NCBI RefSeq assembly: GCF_032302195.1
Contig: NZ_CP135275.1
Span: 1,240,001 to 1,304,000, forward strand
DNA length: 64,000 bases
Direction of reading: 5' to 3'
Origin: Paenibacillus sp. MMS20-IR301
GTDB taxonomy: Bacteria; Bacillota; Bacilli; Paenibacillales; Paenibacillaceae
The position numbers were made by a program, and so were the translations under genes. This document shows, piece by piece, positions 52,418 to 60,547 of this stretch. Below the pieces are notes generated by a model. It had not been told where the DNA came from and did no database searches. It saw only the letters and a list, made by a program, of their open reading frames with translations. The first letter of the stretch is position 1; every line of letters begins with the position of its first letter.

Positions 52418-52534
52418 GTGACTACGAATACGCATGAACCATTCAAGCCAGCCGTGGACACTGTCCACAAGGAGGCGGAGCCGCTCCGCACGGTAAGTGA
52501 TATCATTGATTATTATAAGAACCGCAAATCGTAA
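52418..52534 (+). CDS. Small 38-residue acidic protein
   Basis: Starts at GTG 52418 with GGAGGG 10 nt upstream; an in-frame ATG at 52409 is too close to that site. It reads MTTNTHEPFKPAVDTVHKEA... and ends SDIIDYYKNRKS. No family was recognised. Upstream, 52230-52405 has a possible structured leader (GATAG at ~52346 can pair with CTATC just before the ribosome site) but no convincing longer gene. A strong terminator follows, so a real short transcript is plausible. Confidence 0.5.
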   Translation: MTTNTHEPFKPAVDTVHKEAEPLRTVSDIIDYYKNRKS

Positions 52535-52605
52535 TCTTATTGCTAAGCATTGAGCAGACCCTGGTAACAGGTTCCATAGCCAGAGCGATATAATATCCTG
52601 CCGAT

Positions 52606-52655
52606 AACCACTGAAGACAGGCGAACCTCTTGTTCGCTGCTTCAGTGGTTTTTTG
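52606..52655 (+). terminator. Strong terminator after the small acidic protein
   Basis: AACCACTGAAG and CAGGCGAAC pair with GTTCGCTG and CTTCAGTGGTT, followed by TTTT. Confidence 0.88.
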
Positions 52656-52680
52656 GCGGGACCCCGTAGCATATAAAAAA

Positions 52681-52844
52681 AGACCGTCCGAAGACGGTCT
52701 CTCTACCCGAGGCGCTTACTTATTACCTTGATCCGTATCCCGCGCCACCAGGGCCAGTAATTCAGCCGTTGGTCCGGGTAAGGGATACGTTCAGCATGTC
52801 ATGCTTGATGTGAACGCACCTCCTTTCCTTGTGCCAAGAGTATA
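52681..52844 (-). ncRNA. Candidate stand-alone small RNA or mini-gene transcript
   Basis: On the minus strand an extended -10 (TGATATACT, -10 hexamer at 52839-52844) is followed by ~150 nt and a clean terminator (AGACCGTC-CGAA-GACGGTCT at 52681-52700, with T-run). Inside, CGTATCCC/GGGATACG (52734-52741 and 52782-52789) form a perfect 8-bp stem. A strong AAAGGAGG leads only to very short frames (M-T-C-stop at 52802). A 31-codon open stretch without a start (52706-52798, containing YWPWWRGIRI) ends just before the terminator. No Rfam family was recognised. It could be a regulatory RNA or an unusual small protein gene. Confidence 0.45.
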
Positions 52845-52952
52845 TCACAGCTTGTTTGAGAAAACCATTAAATTTTAATAATAAATAAAAAAAGTTTGGA
52901 TCGGAACGGCATTAAAGCAGATGTCCTTTTCGTGATCCGCTCCGATTACAAA

Positions 52953-52993
52953 AAACACTTCCGTCAGCACTGCGGCTCTGGCGGAAGTGTTTT
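52953..52993. terminator. Terminator downstream of the small membrane protein gene
   Basis: AACACTTCCG-CAG pairs with CTG-CGGAAGTGTT around CACTGCGG; A- and T-runs on both sides. Confidence 0.82.
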
Positions 52994-53032
52994 AATAAGG
53001 AATAATGTAATGGATGAAGCATGACCTGCAGG

Positions 53033-53221
53033 TTAGGCTTTGCCCCGGCGGTCGCGGGTAAGCATAATTACACCTGTAACTAATGAATACAAGGCAACAA
53101 CCATAAGCAGTACAATTGCCCAAGTGTAATGGCGCACCGTATAGGTGAGTGATGTGAATATGATAAACCAGGCGATACGAAGTATTCCTTCATTAATGAA
53201 ACGTCTGCCTGCTGTACTCAT
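53033..53221 (-). CDS. Small membrane protein of unknown function
   Basis: 62 residues with two membrane helices (ILRIAWFIIFTSLTYTV and WAIVLLMVVALYSLVTGVIML) and basic ends (MSTAGRRF ... TRDRRGKA). GGAGGCAGG precedes the ATG on the minus strand. No family was recognised. Confidence 0.7.
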   Translation of the reverse strand: MSTAGRRFINEGILRIAWFIIFTSLTYTVRHYTWAIVLLMVVALYSLVTGVIMLTRDRRGKA

Positions 53222-53450
53222 GATTCCTGCCTCCTTATGAATTGTAGATTATTGTTCACAATCGTAAGCGCTTCAATTCAACTCTATACCCTAATAATAC
53301 CCCTTTTTGCTGGAAAATGATACAGAATGTTCACAAGTTCTTTGTTTCACAGCTAAAATAATTATAGACATTTGCCTCGTGACGATTGCCGTTACCGGCT
53401 TATCCCTCCCCTCATAAAATACAGCAACACGATTGAGGAGGAATCATCAG

Positions 53451-53708
53451 ATGGAAGCTTATTATAATTGTCTGCACTGCAAAAATAAGCGGGTACGCAT
53501 TATGACCAATGACGGCAAACGTCATGAAGGCATTATTGTCGATGTGGACCGGAACAATGTATATCTGAAAACAAAAGGCAACGGCAGAATGCAGACTTCG
53601 GCATTCTATCCGGGCGGTCCGGGGAATTACTATGGCGGCTATTATGGTTATGGCAGTGAAATCCTTACCCTCAGTTTATTTACCCTGCTGGCGATTGCTC
53701 TGATCTGA
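53451..53708 (+). CDS. LSm-like small protein with hydrophobic C-terminal tail (paralogue B)
   Basis: 85 residues from the ATG at 53451 with GAGGAGGAAT upstream. A C-x2-C pair (LHCKNK preceded by YYNC) opens the protein. The Sm1-like strand pattern is KRVRIMTNDGKRHEGIIVD then VDRNNVYLKT. A Gly/Tyr linker (GNYYGGYYGYG) and hydrophobic tail LFTLLAIALI follow. It shares domain order, HEG-x-I-x3-D and the LLAI-x-LI tail with the protein at 40.2 kb. The function is unknown. Confidence 0.65.
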   Translation: MEAYYNCLHCKNKRVRIMTNDGKRHEGIIVDVDRNNVYLKTKGNGRMQTSAFYPGGPGNYYGGYYGYGSEILTLSLFTLLAIALI

Positions 53709-53709
53709 T

Positions 53710-53779
53710 AACTGTCTGCACACATAAAGCGGGCCTCCCTGGCGTATCAGGGAGGCCCGCTTTATGTGTGTGCAGAGTT
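53710..53779. terminator. Very long bidirectional terminator
   Basis: A 31-nt arm (AACT..CTGCACACATAAAGCGGG..) pairs with its inverse with few mismatches around GGCGTATC. It separates convergent paralogue B and the DUF4097-like gene. Confidence 0.88.
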
Positions 53780-53794
53780 ATTTATAATGGAATG

Positions 53795-54748
53795 CTATGG
53801 ATTAACTGAAATTGCCCCGATCTGTGTCGTCAGCGAGACCAGCGGTCCGCCGCCGTTATAATCCTGCGGTTTGCCTGCTTCAGCTCCGGCGATATGACCC
53901 AGCTCGCTGTCTGCCTTCACAGTACACTGCAGGGAGTGATCCAGATCGGCAGTAATTCTGCCGATGTCGCTCCGCGCCTTCAGGCTGCTGCCGCTTTCCA
54001 TACCGGAGATTCCAAGTTCAATGCTTCCTGTATTGGAGACTACTGCGGATTTGCCGGTGAAGACAGCATCCTGAACAATAATGCTGCCGACATTGCTGGT
54101 AACATCGAAAGAACCTTTCAGGCCGCGTAATTGAATGGCCCCAACATTATTGGTAAGCTCATACCTGTCAACATCCGCAGGAAGCCCGATTGCATAATTA
54201 ATGCTGAAGTCGGAGTCTCCGTATTCCTTCTTAGCCCAGTCCCACAGGTCCTTCTCAGTATTGCCCGTTCCATGCATAGAGACGATCAGCGCATTTCCTG
54301 CATGCTCGATCGATAGTTCAGCGTTATCCAGTATAGCTGTTGTTGATTCCTTGTTGTTACGGTCATGGACAATTACGGTAGCTGTAACTACAATTTCATC
54401 ACCGGAAGACGGGGAGAGCGCGATTTCACCCAGGGCATTCTCCACTTTGACTACGGAGGCTGAACCGGCCGGCAGGGAAGTGGAGAACTCTCTGCTTATC
54501 CCTTCGGCATTAATCTTGTCTTCCAGCTTCTCGGTGGTCTCTTGAACGGCCTCGCCGACAGCTGTGGTAATATTCCCGATGCTACTCTTCACGGCCTGGG
54601 CAGCCTCCTGCTGGAAATTGCCGGATAAGCGCTGCTCCAGCTGGTTATCGGCAGCCTCCTTGCCCGGAAGCTCCCGGCAGCCGGCCAGTATGGCAATTGA
54701 GAATACGGCTACGGCAGCGAGGAGTGCTGTGTTCTGATTTTTCTTCAA
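53795..54748 (-). CDS. DUF4097-like beta-helix lipoprotein
   Basis: 317 residues with lipobox ILAGC (Cys24). After a helical linker, residues ~100-317 contain repeated short beta rungs (TNNVGAIQLRGL, TSNVGSIIVQDA, VSNTGSIELGIS, SDIGRITADL, TQIGAISVN), typical of the DUF4097 adhesin-like fold found in LiaG. It is probably an envelope protein. A palindrome resembling LiaR/VraR-type boxes lies ~100 nt upstream of the start. Confidence 0.8.
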   Translation of the reverse strand: MKKNQNTALLAAVAVFSIAILAGCRELPGKEAADNQLEQRLSGNFQQEAAQAVKSSIGNITTAVGEAVQETTEKLEDKINAEGISREFSTSLPAGSASVVKVENALGEIALSPSSGDEIVVTATVIVHDRNNKESTTAILDNAELSIEHAGNALIVSMHGTGNTEKDLWDWAKKEYGDSDFSINYAIGLPADVDRYELTNNVGAIQLRGLKGSFDVTSNVGSIIVQDAVFTGKSAVVSNTGSIELGISGMESGSSLKARSDIGRITADLDHSLQCTVKADSELGHIAGAEAGKPQDYNGGGPLVSLTTQIGAISVNP

Positions 54749-54844
54749 TATAGTTACCCTCCTGAGGGTTAATAATATGCTTATGTATACTCAATATTAT
54801 ATATTATGGAAAATCATTGGATAACGGGCTGGCGGCGGGTTGCT

Positions 54845-54866
54845 GTACTAGACTAAAGTCCAGTAC
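54845..54866. promoter_or_regulatory. Palindrome upstream of the DUF4097-like gene
   Basis: GTACTAGACTAAAGTCCAGTAC; the half-sites AGACT and AGTC(C)A face each other around AA. It resembles binding sites of NarL-type regulators such as LiaR. Confidence 0.4.
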
Positions 54867-55018
54867 TTCCGGCCGACTACATTTTACCGGCCCGATATGT
54901 TAAACTAGCGTTAGATCTAAGACCGGAATGATCAATTTTTGCAGCTGGAACAGACCGGTACAGAAGGTTGACGGAGCCTGGTCTGTTTACTATTTTGACT
55001 GAAAAGTCAGAGGAGCGG

Positions 55019-55321
55019 ATGAGCCAAATGCAATATGCGGCGGTCTTCATTATTTTAATAATTGGTGCAGCGGTTTATGTAGCATTCCGCAGCCGGATGG
55101 ACAAAGGACGGTCCGCCGGAGTGGTGCAGGGTAAGACCAGTAACGTAATATCGATGGAAAGCCACCGCAGGGCGAAGCAGAATGCTGCCGAACAGCTCTG
55201 CTCTTCATGCAAGAAGAAGAACGGCAAGCTGATCTTCTATGCCCAGGATAACGGAAGTGTGGTCGGGCTCTGCAAGGATTGCAAGGCTAAAGCGAAGAAA
55301 CGGGATATGCTGCCGCTATAA
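55019..55321 (+). CDS. Membrane-anchored protein with a zinc-ribbon-like C-terminus
   Basis: 100 residues from the ATG at 55019 (AGAGGAG upstream). One N-terminal membrane helix (YAAVFIILIIGAAVYVAF), a basic linker, then C-x2-C (LCSSCKKK) and a second C-x2-C (LCKDCKAK) 20 residues later, a likely zinc ribbon. No family was recognised. It directly precedes the rplS promoter. Confidence 0.7.
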   Translation: MSQMQYAAVFIILIIGAAVYVAFRSRMDKGRSAGVVQGKTSNVISMESHRRAKQNAAEQLCSSCKKKNGKLIFYAQDNGSVVGLCKDCKAKAKKRDMLPL

Positions 55322-55348
55322 ATTAAACCAGCAAACTAAAAATAACTA

Positions 55349-55480
55349 TTGCAGAAGCCTGTCCTTTGTGATATTATTATTTCTGTTGTGTGGAATACGG
55401 TGGTCCTCTGCGGATAATGAGGGAGAGCAATGGCTCTCCGGAAGAGGCAAGAACACCTGTACGGAAGGAGGAAGTCCTTA
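55349..55480 (+). promoter_or_regulatory. rplS promoter and probable L19 leader
   Basis: TTGCAG (55349-55354), 17 bp, TATTAT (55372-55377). The ~95-nt leader contains GGAGAGC-AATG-GCTCTCC (55422-55439), enclosed by CCTCT (55405-55409) and AGAGG (55443-55447). This resembles the autoregulatory L19 leaders of Firmicutes, which bind the protein; the assignment is by position and fold only. Confidence 0.6.
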
Positions 55481-55825
55481 ATGAATATCCTACAAGCTAT
55501 TACGCAAGAGCAACTTCGCAAAGATATCCCGAGTTTTCGCCCGGGTGACACTTTGAAAGTGCACGTAAAAGTTATCGAAGGAACTCGTGAGCGGATCCAG
55601 TTGTTCGAAGGCGTTGTAATCAAACGCCGCGGCGGTGGTATCGGAGAGACTTTTACAGTGCGTAAAATCTCTTATGGTGTTGGTGTGGAAAGAACATTCC
55701 CAGTCAACTCCCCTAAAATCGAGAAAATCGAAGTGGCTCGCCGTGGTAAAGTGCGTCGTGCGAAGCTGTACTATCTTCGTGACCTGCGCGGTAAAGCTGC
55801 AAGAATTAAAGAAATCCGTCGCTAG
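55481..55825 (+). CDS. rplS: 50S ribosomal protein L19
   Basis: 114 residues from the ATG at 55481 (GGAAGGAGG upstream). [34 protein letters not shown] and [15 protein letters not shown] are diagnostic. It normally follows trmD directly; here it has its own promoter after 3.3 kb of other genes. Confidence 0.97.
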   Translation: MNILQAITQEQLRKDIPSFRPGDTLKVHVKVIEGTRERIQLFEGVVIKRRGGGIGETFTVRKISYGVGVERTFPVNSPKIEKIEVARRGKVRRAKLYYLRDLRGKAARIKEIRR

Positions 55826-55839
55826 AATAGTGACAAAGG

Positions 55840-55866
55840 AAAGGGGCTTGAATTCAAGCCCCTTTC
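55840..55866 (+). terminator. Terminator after rplS
   Basis: Perfect 13-bp arms AAAGGGGCTTGAA/TTCAAGCCCCTTT, centred on the EcoRI-like GAATTC. Confidence 0.82.
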
Positions 55867-56030
55867 GTTTATTCTTGTTCTGTAATGAAAACCTTAAGTG
55901 TAAGAATATGTGCCTTAGGATCAGCTTCTCCGAAAAGGCCTCCTGAAGGAGTAATCGCGGGGGAGTTTTTGGCAGGAGTTTTTTTGTATTGTATAGTGGA
56001 GATAACAACATATGGAGAGGACGGTGAACT

Positions 56031-56651
56031 ATGCAGCAGGATTTGCAGCCGGGACAAGGTGAGATTACTGAGCAAGGCAGCCAAAGCCCCCGGAAGCCAA
56101 AGAATGAAGTTCTGGAATGGATTAAAGCCATTGCGATTGCATTGGTTCTGGTTATTCTGATACGCTGGCTTTTGTTCAAACCGTTTATTGTAGACGGGCC
56201 TTCCATGCAGCCTAACTTCCATACCGGAGAACGGGTTATTGTGAATGAAATTCTCTATGATATCCGTAAGCCGCAGCGCGGTGAGGTTATCGTATTCCAT
56301 GTGCCTTCTGAAGGCAGGGATTTCATTAAACGTGTTATTGGCGTAGCCGGAGATACGGTCAAGGTTGAAGGGGATGTCGTATCCGTTAACGGCGAACCGG
56401 TGAATGAAACGTATATTCAAGGTGCGATTGATGAAGCGCATAATAACAATTCTTTGTACAACAATAAGAACTTCCCGAATGAAGACTTCACCGACGGCAC
56501 TGTGCCGGAAGGCCATGTATTTGTTATGGGTGACAACCGCTCAGACAGTACAGACAGCCGGATGATCGGTTATGTACCGCTTGGGGATATTGTGGGCCGT
56601 GCAGACCTGATCTTCTGGCCGGTCAAAGATATTACAGTAATTAATCATTAA
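56031..56651 (+). CDS. lepB: Signal peptidase I
   Basis: 206 residues with one N-terminal membrane helix (~33-49), as in SipS-type enzymes. The catalytic Ser58 is in DGPSMQPNF and the general base Lys100 in FIKRVIGVAGD; GDNRSDSTDSR is the third box. It removes signal peptides outside the membrane. The frame is consistent from ATG 56031; the GGAGAGG upstream is usable. It sits between rplS and rbgA as in other Bacillales. Confidence 0.96.
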   Translation: MQQDLQPGQGEITEQGSQSPRKPKNEVLEWIKAIAIALVLVILIRWLLFKPFIVDGPSMQPNFHTGERVIVNEILYDIRKPQRGEVIVFHVPSEGRDFIKRVIGVAGDTVKVEGDVVSVNGEPVNETYIQGAIDEAHNNNSLYNNKNFPNEDFTDGTVPEGHVFVMGDNRSDSTDSRMIGYVPLGDIVGRADLIFWPVKDITVINH

Positions 56652-56680
56652 GCTGACAGAAGTCAAAGGAGGTGACGGCA

Positions 56681-57541
56681 ATGGCCATTCAATGGTTTCC
56701 TGGTCATATGACGAAGGCTAGACGGCAAATTGAGGATAAGCTGAAGCTGATTGATGTTGCGATTGAGCTGCTTGATTCCCGTCTGCCGCTTTCCAGCCGT
56801 AATCCGATGATTGACGATATTTTGCGGGACAAGCCTAGGCTGATTATTCTCAACAAAGCCGATCTGGCCGATCCGGAGTCTACGCGCAAGTGGCTTGCTT
56901 ACTTCAAGGAACAGGGACATGTTGCTTATCCTGTAGATGCTTCTACAGGAACTGGCATCAAGGAGATTCCTGAGCAGGTCAAGCTGCTGCTGAAGGACAA
57001 GATCGACCGGCAAATTGCTAAAGGGATTAATCCGCGGGCGATGCGTGCATTGATCGTAGGAATTCCCAATGTAGGCAAATCGACACTCATTAACCGGATG
57101 GCGGGCAGAAGTATTGCGATTACCGGCGACCGTCCGGGGGTTACCAAGGGCCAGCAATGGATCAAGACAGGCGGTAATCTGGAACTGCTGGATACGCCGG
57201 GGATTCTCTGGCCGAAGTTCGAAGACCAGACTGTAGGCTATAAGCTGGCAGTAACCGGGGCAATCAAGGAAGAAATCCTGAATATCGAGGATATCGCCTT
57301 TTATGCGGTGAAATATCTGGTGAAGGATTACGGCAGCCGGTTCCAGGAGCGCTTCGGTATTACTAAGCTGCCTGAGGACTTGGAGAACCCGGATGAAATT
57401 GTTGCTGTCATGGAAGCCGTAGGGCGCAAGCGCGGCTGTCTGCTGAGCGGCGGCCGGGTAGACCTGGAGAAAGCTTCACGGGCACTGCTGCATGAGCTGC
57501 GCGCGGGCAAGCTCGGGCGCTTTACGCTGGAGACTCCGTAA
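56681..57541 (+). CDS. rbgA: Ribosome biogenesis GTPase RbgA (YlqF)
   Basis: 286 residues from the ATG at 56681 (AAAGGAGGTGA upstream). It is a circularly permuted GTPase: G4 NKAD at 58-61 comes before G1 GIPNVGKS at 127-134 and G3 DTPG. The C-terminal domain binds 23S rRNA. It is essential for late 50S assembly in Bacillus subtilis. In relatives it is followed directly by rnhB; here an IS separates them. Confidence 0.96.
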   Translation: MAIQWFPGHMTKARRQIEDKLKLIDVAIELLDSRLPLSSRNPMIDDILRDKPRLIILNKADLADPESTRKWLAYFKEQGHVAYPVDASTGTGIKEIPEQVKLLLKDKIDRQIAKGINPRAMRALIVGIPNVGKSTLINRMAGRSIAITGDRPGVTKGQQWIKTGGNLELLDTPGILWPKFEDQTVGYKLAVTGAIKEEILNIEDIAFYAVKYLVKDYGSRFQERFGITKLPEDLENPDEIVAVMEAVGRKRGCLLSGGRVDLEKASRALLHELRAGKLGRFTLETP

Positions 57542-57565
57542 GCAATAGAATGAATTAGGGTATGG

Positions 57566-57602
57566 AAGAGCCATCCGTGTTACTGGGATAGGCTCTTTTT
57601 TG
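57566..57602 (+). terminator. Terminator after rbgA
   Basis: AAGAGCC pairs with GGCTCTT across a ~18-nt loop, followed by TTTT. Confidence 0.75.
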
Positions 57603-57661
57603 CGTAGAAGAACCGGCATTTGGCGAGTAGCGCGGGTGAGCGCAGTAATTATTGTATGTAA

Positions 57662-59322
57662 GAGTCAATTTCATAATTCAGTTTGCTGAATAGCAAGACT
57701 GGGCCAAAAGCTGAGTTTGTTTTTTAAAAAAAGTTAGGCCACTTGCTGGGAGTTACTCAACTGCTTGTTCAACTTGTCTAGCGCAAACTTACTCAAATTG
57801 TAGGCCAATGTGCTGAGCTGGAAATCGACACTTGCCCGGACGCCGCGGTGACGTGTGCGTTTCATCCCAAAATACTCTTTGAGGTAGGCAAAAACACGTT
57901 CTACAGCCGTTCGTTTGTTATACAGTTGCGTAAAGCTCTCGCTCCCTCTTGCTGGGTAAGCGTGCTTTCGCAAATCGGTTTGAATTCGGATCTTAAACAC
58001 TTTTTGGCAGCCGGATTCGGAAAATGGACAGTCTTTACACTGGTTCGGCCTGGTGTAACGCAGCGTTTCGTATTTGGCATCGAAACTGTCGTAACGGTAG
58101 GCGTGTCCCTGCGAGCACACAGGGGTGTAATCCTGGTTCATCCCCTCGGGCGGTTTTTTGTGGTGAATCATTTTAATAATAGGAAAAGCGCCTAAGGAAT
58201 GAATCAACTGGTAAATGGCTGAACTGTCATACCCTTTGTCGCCCAAGATATGCTTTACGTTTAGCGAAGGGAACTTCAGAAGCAGGCCTTTGAGGAGAAC
58301 AACCGCCATACGCTGGTCATTGGGATTCGCTGAACTCCATAAGCCACTAACAATATATTGACTGTCCGTATCAACCAGCAGATTTGCCTTGAACCCGTAA
58401 TAACTGGTGAGTCGCCCCTTCGTATTTTTCTTGTCACAACGTGCGGCATGCCGGGGCAGCGCGGCCAACAGTTCGTCATAGGTGTAAGGCAACATTGCTT
58501 CAATGGTTTTCTGAAACGGTCCGAGGCTTTGTTCATAAGCTTCTTGTTCCTCCCGTCGGCATTCTCGTTCTGCATGCGATGGACGTCCACGCTTGGCGTA
58601 GGCAGGTTTCTTCGGTGGCCCGTTCACTACGGTGGGCTTCGGCTCCGGGAGTTCAAACTGGAGCTGCGGCTCTGCCACCGAAGCCTCACTTGGCTTTGGT
58701 GGACGGCGAGCGGCGCGGCGTTTCGCCGCAGCTTCGCTGAATTGGCAATCCCAAGCCTCCACAATAGAGGAATCCACGGCGAGATGTGTACCGCTAACAA
58801 ACCCTTCCTCTAGGGCAGACAGGACCAACGAATCCTGCAGGTTCTCGAGCATTCCGGTTTGCTCTAGCGCATGAATCAAACGGGAATACGAGGCTTCACT
58901 CGGGATATTGTCGGAGCCGGTAAATCGGCACTGCGCCCGAAACTCTTCACTGTGCAAAAGACGCCAGACCAGAGAAGAAATAAACTCGATGTTCTCCATT
59001 TTGGCGATGAGCAATGAATAGATCATCGCAGGTACATTCAGTTTTTCGGGTCGGCCACGGTTACTCTTTTTCCGGAGGGTGTGCAGCACCTTGGAGAGAT
59101 CTAAGTGCTCAAAAATATGGTTGTATTTATCTTCGGGGTTCATCTGGAACAATTCCTTAAAGGAAAACAGTTCTTCTTGTCGAATTGAATAGATAGGGAT
59201 TACCTCTTTTCGTTCTCGGGTGGGTTTCGTCGCCTATAAATTCGAGAATGTGGGGAGGTACTCCTTTTTCTATGCTCAACAAAACCAGATATAGCAAGGG
59301 TTTTGAATTATGAAATTGACTC
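57662..59322. mobile_element. 1661-bp insertion sequence with DDE transposase
   Basis: Perfect 19-bp terminal inverted repeats: GAGTCAATTTCATAATTCA at 57662-57680 and its inverse at 59304-59322. A 5-bp direct repeat TGTAA flanks both ends (57657-57661 and 59323-59327). One intact transposase gene lies inside. It is inserted between rbgA and rnhB. Intact ends and gene point to a recent insertion. It appears IS1182/IS5-like. Confidence 0.92.
57734..59143 (-). CDS. DDE transposase (IS1182/IS5-like, DUF772 N-terminus)
   Basis: About 469 residues from the ATG at 59143 (AAGGA upstream; a TTG three codons earlier is possible). The N-terminal DUF772-type helical region includes FRAQCRFTGSDNIPSEASYS. 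The catalytic triad candidates are Asp in HLAVDSSIVEAWD, Asp in HILGDKGYDS and Glu in TAVERVFAYLKEYFG. A C-x2-C pair in NQCKDCPF lies before the Glu, as in IS1182 transposases. It is intact and probably active. Confidence 0.9.
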   Translation of the reverse strand: MNPEDKYNHIFEHLDLSKVLHTLRKKSNRGRPEKLNVPAMIYSLLIAKMENIEFISSLVWRLLHSEEFRAQCRFTGSDNIPSEASYSRLIHALEQTGMLENLQDSLVLSALEEGFVSGTHLAVDSSIVEAWDCQFSEAAAKRRAARRPPKPSEASVAEPQLQFELPEPKPTVVNGPPKKPAYAKRGRPSHAERECRREEQEAYEQSLGPFQKTIEAMLPYTYDELLAALPRHAARCDKKNTKGRLTSYYGFKANLLVDTDSQYIVSGLWSSANPNDQRMAVVLLKGLLLKFPSLNVKHILGDKGYDSSAIYQLIHSLGAFPIIKMIHHKKPPEGMNQDYTPVCSQGHAYRYDSFDAKYETLRYTRPNQCKDCPFSESGCQKVFKIRIQTDLRKHAYPARGSESFTQLYNKRTAVERVFAYLKEYFGMKRTRHRGVRASVDFQLSTLAYNLSKFALDKLNKQLSNSQQVA

Positions 59323-59369
59323 TGTAATACAACTTTGATTCATTGATTCTTGGGTGTTCTGGAGGATTG

Positions 59370-59488
59370 TTGCAGGAAATACAATAATAATCTATCAAAA
59401 CAGCTTGAAGGCGAAGGAATACTGCAATTCATACAACATTTTTGAAATGGGGCGGAAATAATGAAGGGAATGTTGTATTTCGTGCAGG
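59370..59488. repeat. Cluster of the dispersed CTGCA...TACAACA motif next to the IS
   Basis: TTGCAGGAAATACAATAAT (59370), ACTGCAATTCATACAACATT (59421) and CCTGCACGAAATACAACATT on the minus strand (59468-59488). The remainder of 59323-59817 shows no gene. Confidence 0.55.
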
Positions 59489-59817
59489 AAAGTAAATCGG
59501 GAGACTGTTAAGATGCGGCGGCTAACCCAATTAAATAACGGCAAGCAAGAATTAAGGAATGCAAAATAGGAACATAGGGAATTTTGGACTTGCAGAAGTG
59601 ATAGCGAGCGGTTGGGTAAACTGATCTCAGCTGTAAACAGCAGGTTATTTCAAGAAAAATGGTTGCAGGCAGCAGCTGGAATTCCAATTGTTCACCGCAG
59701 GGGAGGCTTAGCTTCAAGTTAAAAAATCATTATAATGGCAGATGACCATAATGGCCGCGTATGTTAAGCTGGCAAGTAGAGGAACCGGATAATTTATGAA
59801 GTGGCAGGTGGAGTAAC

Positions 59818-60450
59818 GTGAGTGAAATCGATATGCTTTTATATGAAAAGGAAGGCTGGGAACAGTCCTATCAGCATATAGCCGGAGTAGATGAAGTTGG
59901 CAGGGGCTGTCTGTTCGGAGATGTGGTGGCTGCCGCAGTCATTCTGCCGGTGGGCCTTATTATAGAAGGTGTAGATGATTCCAAGAAGCTGACAGCCAAG
60001 AAGCGGGAAGCCTTGTACGATATCATCATGGACCAGGCGCTGGCGGTAAGTGTAGGGCATGTGGAATCAACGGTAATTGATGAGATTAACATTAAGCAGG
60101 CTGCGCGTCTGGCGATGAGGAAGGCTATTGAGGGACTAAGCAGGCAGCCTGATTATATGCTGGTTGATGCCGAAAAGGTGGACCTGCCCTTGCCGCAGCG
60201 GGCGATCATCAAAGGGGATGCCAACAGTCAGTCGATCGCGGCCGCCTCGATTGTCGCCAAGGTTACACGCGACCGGCTGTGTGAAGGGCTGTGGGAGGAA
60301 TTATACCCGGACTACGGTATCAAAATACATAAAGGCTATGCGACCAAGCTGCACCGTGAACAGATCAAGTCACTGGGGGTAACCCCTATGCACCGCCGCA
60401 GCTTCATCGGTAACATTCTGGCGGAGCAGGAGCAGATGACCTTATTCTAG
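59818..60450 (+). CDS. rnhB: Ribonuclease HII
   Basis: 210 residues starting at GTG with GGTGGAG upstream. The active-site motif VDEVGRG, the ADDSKK-like DDSKKL, the D in YMLVDAEKV and GDANSQSIAAASIVAKVTRD are all present. It cleaves RNA in RNA-DNA hybrids and at single ribonucleotides. In the usual gene order it follows rbgA; its promoter may lie just after the IS (TATAAT at ~59731). Confidence 0.95.
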   Translation: MSEIDMLLYEKEGWEQSYQHIAGVDEVGRGCLFGDVVAAAVILPVGLIIEGVDDSKKLTAKKREALYDIIMDQALAVSVGHVESTVIDEINIKQAARLAMRKAIEGLSRQPDYMLVDAEKVDLPLPQRAIIKGDANSQSIAAASIVAKVTRDRLCEGLWEELYPDYGIKIHKGYATKLHREQIKSLGVTPMHRRSFIGNILAEQEQMTLF

Positions 60451-60547
60451 GGCGGATTGCAGGGAAACTGGCGCAGACAGCGGGATTTATTTAATCATCA
60501 ATTAAGAAATTGCCGATATAAAGTAGAAGAGAAGGGAGGCGGACAGC

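Noticed and set aside
52225..52437. 70-codon open frame after trmD
   Set aside because: It begins inside the trmD terminator T-run and overlaps the better-supported small protein.
52700..52800. T-box leader on the minus strand, because of a GGTGGCGCGG stretch
   Set aside because: The AGGGTGG-ACCGCG antiterminator consensus is not met, there is no specifier stem, and no gene follows the terminator.
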